64,000 bases of DNA, from NCBI GenBank assembly GCA_030770545.1, contig CM061107.1, positions 6,040,001 through 6,104,000 on the forward strand, in the 5' to 3' direction. This stretch comes from Macropodus opercularis. Lineage: Eukaryota; Chordata; Actinopteri; Anabantiformes; Osphronemidae. Both the position numbers and the translations under genes were made by a program. This document shows positions 39,301 to 64,000 of this stretch, piece by piece. Each line of letters opens with the position of its first letter. Position 1 is the stretch's first letter. A model generated the notes under the pieces. The model saw nothing but the letters and a program-made list of their open reading frames with translations. It was not told the origin of the DNA and did not search any database.

Positions 39301-42300
39301 ACCCTGTGTGTGCTTGAGAAAAACAGTACAGTAACTAACCCAGTTAGGACTTCCACACAACGTCAAAACCAAAGCCAAATTTGTCTTAACTAAAGTATGA
39401 ATTATAGATAGATATTAATTGACCTGGCAAATGGTGGAGCATCGATCAGTTACATATTACATCGTCTGTTTCCTGCAGTCAAAACAGGAGAAGATGGCTT
39501 GCAGGGACAAAAGCATGCAGGACCGTTTACGTCTGGGTCATTTCAGCACTGTACGTCATGGAGCCTCCTTCACTGAGCAGTGGACTGATGGATTCGCCTT
39601 CCAGAACCTCATCAAGTCAGCAAGCAATAGGCACAAGCATATGTTTGCATTTTGTGTGTTCCCATGAAGGTGTTCTCACTAGACTGTTCTGAAATATTTT
39701 AGGCAGCAAGAGCGAGTCAATTTGCAGCGGGAAGACATTGAGAAGCAGAGAAAACTGCTGGGCAAGAGGAAGCCTCCCTCCATGGTCCAGACTCCTCCAC
39801 CCAGCGTGGAACAGAACAAACGCAAGAGCAGGAGCAACGGCCAGGAGAATGAAGCGTAAGATGACGAACCACAGCTCAGTTACTCACACAGCTTGTTTAA
39901 AATGTGTGCACTAAGTCATATATCGATTGTTGTTTTTCCCTCATTTAAAGCGGTTCACCACATTGTTCTACAGTTCTGTTGCTTTATTTAACAGTGTCTT
40001 CTTTATCATACACAGGTTGTCTTTGGCAGAATACCATGAGCAAGAGGAGATCTTCAAACTTCGAATTGGCCATCTAAAAAAGGTACCAATGCACTATTTC
40101 AAGTTCAGCCTGTTTTTCCCCCCCTGTTCAATATGTAATACTATTGCTGACTACTGAACTGTAGACTCAGTACTACTGTTGGTTGTTTCTGTCTAATAAG
40201 GGTAGAGATATATGTCAAATCTTGTTTTTACACAGGAGGAGGCAGAGATCCAGGCAGAGCTGGAGCATTTGGAACGGGTCAGAAACCTGCATATCCGGGA
40301 GCTAAAGAGAATCCATAATGAGGATAACTCACAGTAAGACTTTGTTTACCTAGCTTGTGTTTGTTTTGTATAATGTGTTCATCTAAGATATTTTTAAATT
40401 TGAAAAGGAATTAAGCAAGTTATGTTTTGTAGATTTAAAGACCACCCCACGCTGAATGACCGATACCTGCTGTTACACTTACTTGGAAGAGGTGGCTTTA
40501 GTGAAGTCTTCAAGGTAAGCCGGTGCCATTGTTCTGCTCTGTTCATCTTTTTATAAAGGGCACAAAGGGTTTTCACTTGGTAGTTTGGAATTGGAATAAA
40601 TGTTTCAGCATCTTTTCCAGGCGTTTGATTTGACAGAGCAAAGATTTGTGGCAATTAAAATTCATCAACTCAACAAGAATTGGAGGGAGGAGAAGAAAGA
40701 CAATTACCGCAAGTATGTACGAACCTCTGTTCACTGCCGTGCGTGACTGTTTAGAATTGTAATTAAAGTCCAAAATGAATTTTGAATATTCTTGTAAGCA
40801 TTGTAAGAGTTAGTAAAATGTTGACTCTTTTTTTCTCCAGACACGCCTGTAGAGAGTACCGAATACACAAAGAACTTGACCATCCAAGAATAGTCAAACT
40901 ATATGACTACTTCTCACTTGACACTGACTCGTAAGTGCCTCACTTTCTTTAAAGCGAAAGATGATGTTTGTTTACAAAATTTAGTAACCAAGCAACAGAT
41001 GAACAAAATTATTTGCATACTTTATACTTTTTTATAGATTACTGGGGAAACCTTTTTTGTTCTGATGCCAAACATAACAAAAAGAACTTAAGGGAAACTT
41101 TTTTTAACAATAATGTCAATATTGCTTGCATTACCTCAGGTTTTGCACAGTGTTGGAGTACTGTGAAGGCAACGATCTGGACTTTTACTTGAAACAAAAT
41201 AAGCTTATGACTGAGAAGGAGGGTCGCTCAATTGTCATGCAGATCGTCAACGCCCTCAAGTACCTCAACCAGATTCGGCCGCCCATCATCCACTATGACC
41301 TCAAACCCGGTAATTTCCACTATTTCTCAGAGAATAGTGATGGGAACAGAAATAGGAAATTCTAAGCATCTGTTAGGAATGTTACAAATAAAGAACATGT
41401 TTCTATTCTTACTCTGTGTAGGAAACATCCTGTTGGTAAATGGCACAGCTTGTGGAGAGATTAAGATAACAGACTTTGGCCTGTCTAAGATCATGGATGA
41501 TGACAGCTACAGCTCTGCAGATGGCATGGAGCTGACTTCACAAGGAGCAGGGACCTACTGGTACATAGATACTTTTCACTGTATTTAGTAACCAAGCACC
41601 CAGGTGGGCTTCATGTAAATAATATGGACAAAGCCTTATTTAAGAGGAATTTACATTTCCTCTTGATAAAACAAAAACTGGGTTAACATAGAAATAAAGA
41701 AAATAATTTTATTTTACATTACTTACAGGTATCTTCCTCCTGAGTGCTTCGTTGTTGGCAAGGATCCCCCCAAAATATCCAACAAGGTGGATGTTTGGTC
41801 AGTGGGAGTCATTTTCTACCAGAGCCTATATGGGCGTAAGGTAATCACTAACTTAAATTCTCTGCCAGGAACCTTGCTGACAACACAATGAGAAAAGCTG
41901 GTTGTTAAGTTTCTTCTGTCTCCCTTTTAAGCCCTTCGGTCACAACCAGTCACAGCAGGACATCCTACAGGAAAACACCATACTCAAAGCCACTGAGGTG
42001 CAGTTCCCCCCCAAACCTGTGGTCACCACAGAAGCAAAGGTGCGGTAGTCATTTCTTTCTTTAACAGCTAAAGCTCAGTTCTCAGTGGAAACACTATACA
42101 TTGATGCATTGTCACATGGTTTGTCAGTAGGACTACTGCTTACACAGAATGTTGGGGTTGAATATACCTTTCAACCACCAACTAAATTAGAAAATAGTTT
42201 GTTATTGGGTCTTTGTTAAAATGTAGCTTGCAACCAAGTCCCATAAACAGACTTTAGAAAGGGACCATAACTGTTAAATGGACAAGGCTATAACCTAAAA

Positions 42301-42585
42301 TTATTTTTTTATGTTAAACATGAAGAACTGGGGGACCTACATTGGTAAATGCTCATGTATGACTATAAATGACAAGAATTTAGTAGTGTAATAATGATTT
42401 ATTTCCACCAGGCCTTTATTCGACGTTGCCTAGCTTATCACAAGGAGGATCGTGTGGATGTGCTGCAGTTGTCAAGCGACCCCTTCCTGATGCCCCACAT
42501 TCGAAAAGCTCTGGGTAGCAGCACACCTCTGGCAACTCCTGTTCCCTCCACTTCCAGCTGCTACAGCAACGGTGCCTCCGAATGA
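36314..42585 (+). CDS. tlk2: Tousled-like kinase 2
   Basis: Nuclear Ser/Thr kinase that phosphorylates the histone chaperone ASF1 during chromatin assembly. Twenty coding exons: 36314-36406, 37195-37266, 37441-37513, 37738-37775, 37926-38018, 38421-38528, 38887-38979, 39167-39277, 39479-39615, 39703-39855, 40016-40082, 40236-40333, 40433-40514, 40621-40712, 40841-40930, 41140-41309, 41422-41560, 41729-41840, 41932-42039 and 42412-42585. They total 2,103 nt (700 aa) with all phases consistent. The N-terminus (SLDPRRQELLEARFTG) is the TLK2 form. Next come GHKISDYFEFAG, long coiled coils (exons 7-12), then the kinase: glycine loop from G397 (GRGGFSE), K419, D520 in HYDLKPGN, DFG 541-543 and GTYWYLPPE. 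It is shorter than human TLK2 (about 750-772 aa), mainly because an insert after SSPQHSLSNPL is absent. Confidence 0.96.
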
Positions 42586-43369
42586 AACAAGCGAGGAAAA
42601 AAGTAGAATGCAACCCGATGAGGACAAAGCCATGTGGAGACATTACGCACTTGATGAAACTCCTGCTTTGCTTTAGCGGAGCATGATGGAGGGATGCTAA
42701 GTGTGAATGGAACCAAAATGCCAGAGATCATGGTGATGGAGTGGTATATGTGCCCACCACCACTGTCCAAGGGGTAAAAATGAAGGGCCAGCGTCTGACT
42801 GTGGTCTTGGTAGAACCCAAAGAATTGCCCATATGCATGCACTAACAGAAACGTGGCTCATTTCAAGGGGCTTATTACATGGTAAATGGTAAAAGCACCC
42901 AAAAAATTGCACAAGTGACAAGCTAGCTGGTATGCTGCCTATACCCTGGATGGTTTATTAAGCAGCATTAATGAAATTTCATCCTATACTGCTAGAAACA
43001 AATAATCTATCAAACTATTTTCAATACTAGCGGAGTCTGTTTTTTAAAGAAGTATCCCCATAGGTTTGAACCTGGGACTTAGAGGAAGGGCTCCTACAGT
43101 GATAAGAAATGACTGATGACCAAAGTGTGAGTATTGCCTTGTTGACATGGCACCATTAGAGATTTATAAATGACTTGATGCAGAAGAGTGCAGATTTTAG
43201 AATGAATAAGTGGTTTTGGCTTATTTTACTGAATAACTGGAAGTCATGTTATTGTTTTAATTGTTTAGTCCACATTTTTCTATGAAATTTACCTCCAATG
43301 TTTTTGCTAAACATTTAGGAGGACGACTGTGAGAGAGTGTTACAATGAGAGTTAAAACTTAAAAAAAAA

Positions 43370-43375
43370 AATAAA
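43370..43375 (+). terminator. tlk2: Poly(A) signal of tlk2
   Basis: AATAAA about 785 bp after the tlk2 stop, inside an A-rich run. More distal signals may also be used. Confidence 0.6.
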
Positions 43376-44140
43376 ATTAAACCATTAAAAGACATTTGGT
43401 TAACTCTGCAGTGTCCAATATGTTTTGGGAAGTGCATGCATTTTGCAATCACACAAGAAGTATGAGGGTTCACATAAATGTGCCAGTGTTTCTGGTTACA
43501 CTATAGAGTGTATCAAATACATTTAATCTATTTTCAAAGCATATGTTTATTGACTTAGAACCCACATGCTGGATCAGTATGCATCATATCCAAAATAGAT
43601 ACATTCAAGTGATGCTGCAGAGTTTCAATATAAGGATCTCCATCAGTGCACCTCCTAATACAATGGTTTGTATGGCACTGCTCTTACTGCACTCAATGTC
43701 CATGTATACTGACATACACGTACAGTGTAATCTACTACCAATCTACCTGGAAAGTCATTACCAAATCATATTTTTTACAGCTTACAAACAACATCACATC
43801 GATCTTTTTCTCATTGTGGTGAGAGCTTGAAAGTGACTTCAAAGGTGTACAGTGCAACAGAAGACCAAGAAATCCTTAAATGTGACAGGAGTTAGACCTA
43901 AAATGTGGGGAATATTTTGTTTAAAGTAAATTCTAGCTTGAAAAATTGTTGAAGTTCATGCTGTTATTGAAGATGAATTAAAAGAAGCAGTTCATCATAT
44001 GACAACGGTATGTAATCCCATATTCACGCTGTTCTAGATTGAAATTAATTTCTTTTTGTAAACCACAAACAACCCAATGCTTATTAGTAGTGAAAGAACA
44101 ATAATTTCATTTTCTTTGGCCTAGTAAGATTCACAAAAAC

Positions 44141-44146
44141 TTTATT
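44141..44146 (-). terminator. becn1: Poly(A) signal of becn1 (proximal)
   Basis: TTTATT on the + strand is AATAAA on the - strand, 46 bp past the becn1 stop. This would give a very short 3' UTR. Another hexamer lies near 43546. tlk2 and becn1 converge here, so their 3' UTRs may overlap. Confidence 0.5.
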
Positions 44147-44191
44147 AGATGGGAATATGTAAAACCCGTAACAGAGCGTTGTCTACCAGCT

Positions 44192-46828
44192 TTATCTGTT
44201 GTAGAACTGTGAAGTGACCCAGGCCAGACCCCACTTCAGGTTGGTTAGCATAAACTTGAGCGCCTTGGTCCACTGCTCCTCAGAGTTGAACTGAGTTTTA
44301 ATGGAGTAAGAGCCTCCACTGCCACCTGTGTCCTCAATCTTGCCTTTCTCTACATCCATCCTGACATACAAAACAACACAATGCAAAAATACATTTAAAA
44401 AAACTCAAGATTTCATAGCAATTGGTCAATCAGGTTATGGTTCACAACCAGAAAGCATTAGGCCTGAGGGAAGAACAAAGTGAGGGTTTATAAAGAGGTA
44501 CATAAAGAAAACTTTGCTGCACTAATGTTTTTTACCTCAGTGGCATAACTAAGACAAATTACTTCTCCAACACCTCTAAAAAAGGTAAAATAATGGTGGA
44601 CATTGTGCTGCTGTCTAACCTGTATGGGAGGCAGAAGCCAGTGTCTCCTTTTTCCACTTCTTCTTTGAACTGTTGGACACAATCCAGGAAGGCCACCATG
44701 GCATGATCAAATTTATTGTCCCAGAAGAACCTCAGCCCACCTGAGCAGTACAGAGGAAGTTCCTGTACAAACATGAAACAAAAAGGCAGAAGTGTAAAGT
44801 GGTTGAGCATTTAAACGATAACAAAGAGCTGGGTGTAATAATACTATATGTGTTACCTTGGACTTGTCTGTTAGTGACTCTAAGTATGAGTGGTTTCCAT
44901 ATGGCACGAGACGATATCTGGAGAAACGCGTCTAGTATGAGTTCAGACTTATTTGTAGTAGAATAAAATAGATGTCTGTCTTTGAGCGTGTACCTCTGAA
45001 AGCGCAGACCCATTTTGTTGGCCAGAGCGTGCAGCAGCAGTACTGTCTGCCCCCAAGCTGCGTTGATCTCATTCCACTCCACTGGGACGCTGGGAAGTCG
45101 ACCGAGTCGGAAGTTGTTGATGGTACCAAACTGGCCACTGTGCCTGATCAACAAATGAAACAAAGAATTTAGATTCTCAGTAAACAGACACTGATTTGGC
45201 TTTATTGAAGACTGTTTGCATACCAGATGTGAAATGTGGCATTAAAGACATTGGTCTTCTTTAGTCGATCTAGTTGAATCTGGCAGTAGCGCATCTGGTT
45301 GTCAACACTCTTCAGCTCATCATCGAGCTCTAGCTGCTGACGTTTAAACTCACTGTACTCCTTTTGGTAGCTATTAACACAAAGCAGCAGGAATAAACAA
45401 ACCTGTTAGATGTACTATAGTCTATAAAATTTCAATTTCACAGTGCTGCAAGGCTACTTACTGTAGCTCCTCTGTGTCCAGCTGCTGAGAGTGGATCCTG
45501 CTCTGGGCCAATTTCTGAGCAACAAAAGCCCTCTCTGCCTCTACAGCCTCCAGCTCCTGGACTAGTCTGTCCTCCTCCTCTTTTAGTTGCTGTAACTCTG
45601 CCAGCATGGTCTCCTCTTCATTTACTTGCAGGTGTGAGAGCAGCTCCAGACACTGCCTAAAACACATTAACATGCTCTGCATCTGCAGTCTGAATTTATG
45701 GCCGTGGGTGCTAACAGTATACCCCTCTCTTAAAAATCCTTGACTGAAAACAGAGACGTTTAATGGGTTAACTCACTTGTAATTCTGACATTCGTTTTCT
45801 GTGATGTTGAGCTGTGTGTCTAAGTGGTCCAGCAGAGTATCAGTACACTCCTCACACAGTGGATGGTCCACATCCGTCTGGCCTGACATAATGTCAAACA
45901 AGTCACTGGTCACCTGGGTGGGGAAAAATTCCAAAACAAAACTGTCTGCTCTTCTTTCCGAAATAATATGATCAGAGTAAACCATGCGCTATTACTGTCA
46001 GCTGTCAAAAATTATTTACCTTCAACCTACGACTAAGGTTTTCCATTGTGCCTCCATCAGAAGCTTCACCAATCAGTGTGAAACTGTTGGCACTCTCTGT
46101 GGACATCATCCTGTACGGAGAGTGTCAGAATTTCAATGGATGTGTGAATACAGCCAAGCCTCATTAGCCTCTACTGGGGTTTGGCCTACGTATCAGCTAA
46201 GCATTGATCAACAGATATAAAGTCCAATGACTCTTCTGTCAGGTAGCCTATTGAAAAGACCTGAACGCTCACCGTGCAGGAGGGATGTATTTTCTTGACA
46301 CTCCATCTTGCTTATTTTCAACAAAAGTCTCCTGGAAGGACAATGCAAACCCCAAAACACATTTATCTAGCGAAACACTTTTCTTTGATTACCCCTATAT
46401 TCACTAAACGCACCATTAAATGTCTTGATATAAGCACTATGGTGTTTTGCCTCTCACTGAGTTGAGAATAGTCATAATCTACTGCAAATACAGCAATACA
46501 ACATATACATACATGATTTTGAGCTTCCCATTAAAGCCCAACAATGACTTACCTCTGGTGCCGTCTCCCCCTCACTGTTGTCAGCCTGCTTGCTGGGGGT
46601 CACTGTGACCAACGGAGCTGGGCAATAGAGTCAGTTTAGCGTCTCTTTTACGTTACATATACTCTGCAGTGCTGCTGAATGAACGTTAAAGCCACACATA
46701 CCTATAAGTTCCTGGATAGTGACCCGATCGAGGACATTGAAGGACTTATCCAGCTTTAGCGGCTGACAGCATCGCTGACACACGAAGCTCACCTGCATGG
46801 TTGTGCTCGATGACTTGGAGCCCTCCAT
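44192..46828 (-). CDS. becn1: Beclin 1
   Basis: Core subunit of the class III PI3-kinase (VPS34) complexes that start autophagosome formation and endosome maturation. Eleven coding exons: 46828-46702, 46617-46553, 46331-46273, 46110-46020, 45913-45777, 45656-45462, 45370-45224, 45143-44994, 44917-44857, 44762-44620 and 44360-44192. They total 1,344 nt (447 aa; human is 450). Visible parts: N-terminal CxxC (C17, C20) paired with C134-C137 (LCEEC); BH3 region about 103-122 (GTMENLSRRLK); acidic coiled coil in exons 6-7 (EEEDRLVQELEAVEAERAF); C-terminal ECD/BARA domain (FGTINNFRLGRLPSVPVEW to AWVTSQFYNR). Splice phases agree throughout and no residue of note is missing. Confidence 0.97.
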
Positions 46829-46829
46829 T

Positions 46830-47190
46830 GCTAGCAACAGGGCGATGGTTGAAAAATAAAGTCAGGCAAATAAGGATCTTAAACGCCAAAAGCTTTAAGC
46901 GAAATGCTTTCAAGTACATGTTACACACACTAAAGCTCACTGAATAGACAGTGTTAGCTGTTTGGCTAAGCTACTAAACCACTGAACAGCCAACGTTAGC
47001 TTGGAAGCTAGCGCATATATGCACGGCGAATAAAGAAAATACAGACTCACCGTTGCTTATACTATAGTAACGGATACTATTGCACTATACCCCTGACGTG
47101 TGCATATCGAAATAAATAAACCACTTTTAATATGATTAGCAGGATCGCCCCACTTTACAACTTATGACTTCCCTTCCACTTCCGTATTGT
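46830..47190 (-). other. becn1: becn1 5' UTR: acceptor and non-coding first exon
   Basis: The coding exon starts at 46830, two bases before its ATG, directly after a TTGCTAG acceptor. A matching donor (CGG then GTGAGT) on the - strand ends a non-coding exon at 47051. That exon's start is probably near 47190, where ETS-like and CRE motifs occur. Confidence 0.5.
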
Positions 47191-47213
47191 TGTTTACAGC
47201 GGACATGACGTCA
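47178..47213. promoter_or_regulatory. ETS-like and CRE sites in the becn1/brca1 shared promoter region
   Basis: Tandem CTTCC words ending in ACTTCCG (47178-47184) match ETS/GABPA sites. A perfect palindromic CRE, TGACGTCA, lies at 47206-47213. Both are between the head-to-head becn1 and brca1 genes, near the becn1 side. Binding is inferred from motifs only. Confidence 0.55.
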
Positions 47214-47559
47214 GTTTAAAAAAATATATCTTTATCCACAAACCATGGCTGCAAAAGACTGACATTACATTTGATTAACTTGATCATAATCCATACACAA
47301 CAAAAACACGATGAACGATGTGATCAACTGTGTAGTAAAACACAATCCACAGTTAATAAAACATGAAGTATGCCAAAACAAAAGTTGTATTAACTGATAA
47401 ATGATGAGGACAGATATTACAAAGGCTTAGTGTGGAACACAAACAGCTGATAAAAGGTTGGTGGTGACTTAAAATAGAACGACATTTTATTTTGGTGGTG
47501 GTTTCTGTGAATGATGTGGTTCACCCTCCAGACCAATAGGTGGCGCAGTAAAACACTGC

Positions 47560-47656
47560 GAGGCGTCCTTTCATAACCAAAGAAGAAGACGATAGTTGCG
47601 GGAAAACTGAAGGAGATTGTTCCTGCCTCCATCTGCTCAAGCTTCAATAAACCAAG
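47560..47656 (+). other. brca1: Proposed non-coding first exon of brca1
   Basis: A donor (CCAAG then GTGATT) follows 47656, and an acceptor (TTTGCAG) precedes 48122, where the exon with the start codon begins. The left boundary is approximate. About 370 bp would separate it from the proposed becn1 first exon. Confidence 0.5.
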
Positions 47657-48134
47657 GTGATTTGTTTAGTATTATAGTTCACAGTTAGCCAAGGCTAATT
47701 GAAAATCTGTAGTCTACCTATTAAGTCACTTTTTGGTCTGTGACTTTGTATGTGCGTTGTCAATCAGTCAGAAGTCAGAGGATGAGCATTGCTAGTTGTG
47801 TGACCTGCCAAAACAAACCATAGCAGCTTGCTAGCCAGCTTGACCGACGGCTACCGAAGCCTTCTCCGACACAGTTAGAACTTCGTAGTGTTTATTGTGC
47901 AGATATATAATAAATCTACACCCAGTGCAATTACTGGACTCAATACAGTTATTAATTTATGTGTGTGTGCAGAAAGCAAATTTAAATACCCATCACTTTA
48001 GATGACACACAATAGCAACAATCCTTTTTCCCCAGAATGCCTATGTAGCATTACATACCAACTATTCCAGTACCACACTCACCAGATGCTTTTGTCCTTT
48101 TGGCACATTTTTATTTTGCAGCTTGAAAATAATA

Positions 48135-63226
<15,092 letters not shown>

Positions 63227-64000
63227 GTAAACCACAACAACACAAAGCGACCCGGGAACTCTAGTTAAAACGTACTGTGTACTCATGGTAATAAAGCCTC
63301 GCGTGCAACATGTAGAGCAAACCTGGGGTTTTTGTTTTGTAGTTAACAATTTCAAGGTTTTATTAATATCAAATATACTCTAATTAAGGTTTTGATGCTG
63401 ATTTGATAAATACAGCATTTTCATACTCAGATATCTCATTTAACTGTATTTTTTTTTATTAGCAAAACATTATTTGCAGTGATTGCAGGTATTTTAAACA
63501 CATCTGAACCACGGCTTCACGGTCATTTCTATAAAAGTCACTGACGATCTCACTAGGTCAGACCCAGTGATATGTGTCATATCAATGTGAACATGGCACA
63601 TCATGACTACATGCAGCTGCAGTAATGGATAACGCACACGATTAAGATGAGTGCAGGTTGAAGGAGAGCGGTTGAGAGAGATGTCTGAGCTCTTCTGCAC
63701 GGCGTTGAGCACACGGGTGTTGAACGTGAAAATGTTTGTTGCCTCATGACATGCACAGTTATATCAGTTATTTAGTTAGAAGAATAAATGACATAAAGTA
63801 TCCAACACAGGTTTTGACTGACGCTGAGAATAACTTGAACCTGTGCTGTTCTTTAACTCCTGTCACTTCTGCACGGTAGAACACTGACAATGGATTCCAG
63901 CGTGTGGGTGGGTTCAATACGGACCTCAATGTTGTGTGAGACATCTTTGGCGTGGTGTCGCATAGCAGTTGCTATGGAGTCCGTTAGCTGCCTGGAAATT
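63227..64000. other. brca1: Start of the next brca1 intron, right edge
   Basis: The following BRCT2 exon, expected to carry the family's EWMVQLCGA-like segment, is not found here, so the remaining coding exons lie outside the window. An open - strand stretch at 63851-64000 is discussed under findings. Confidence 0.5.

Overview
The window is vertebrate nuclear DNA, almost certainly from a teleost fish. Genes are split into many short exons with GT-AG introns, there are many simple repeats, and the encoded proteins are clear fish versions of known vertebrate genes. Six genes can be read exon by exon with consistent splice phases. Exon coordinates were derived by hand from splice sites, reading frame and recalled family sequence; no alignment was run.

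Left to right: (1) an unidentified last coding exon on the + strand (49-195) with its 3' UTR and poly(A) signal; (2) dnmbp (Tuba) on the - strand, N-terminal half only: four SH3 domains, a proline-rich region and the start of the coiled coil (2916-6542), with a probable non-coding first exon near 12341; (3) cpn1 on the - strand, complete in 9 coding exons (15673-21241, 447 aa); (4) itgb3 on the + strand, complete in 15 coding exons (23277-33310, 792 aa); (5) tlk2 on the + strand, complete in 20 coding exons (36314-42585, 700 aa); (6) becn1 on the - strand, complete in 11 coding exons (44192-46828, 447 aa); (7) brca1 on the + strand, 17 coding exons visible (48135-63226), running off the right edge inside the second BRCT domain. 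In human, DNMBP and CPN1 are neighbours on chromosome 10, while ITGB3, TLK2, BECN1 and BRCA1 lie on chromosome 17q, so the cpn1/itgb3 junction joins two human synteny blocks.

The most unusual object is a 4,970-bp LTR retrotransposon (55037-60006) inserted antisense in the brca1 intron between two exons of the first BRCT domain. It has a perfect 5-bp target-site duplication. By eye its two LTRs are identical except for one extra 15-bp unit in one of them. It has a polypurine tract and, in place of a tRNA primer site, an 11-nt sequence beside the LTR that is perfectly complementary to an LTR segment about 25 nt downstream of a TATA-like box. That is the arrangement of self-priming Tf1/sushi-type elements. 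I see no gag, protease, reverse transcriptase or integrase. The interior is made of at least eight blocks of tandem minisatellites (24, 30, 33, 39, 40 and 99 bp units) crossed by one uninterrupted reading frame of about 1,279 codons. It looks like a young, non-autonomous element.

The genes do not form one pathway. dnmbp (actin/Cdc42 scaffold), cpn1 (plasma kinin and anaphylatoxin inactivation), itgb3 (adhesion), tlk2 (chromatin assembly kinase), becn1 (autophagy) and brca1 (DNA repair) are neighbours by synteny. becn1 and brca1 are head-to-head, about 1.3 kb between start codons, and may share promoter elements (CRE and ETS-like sites).
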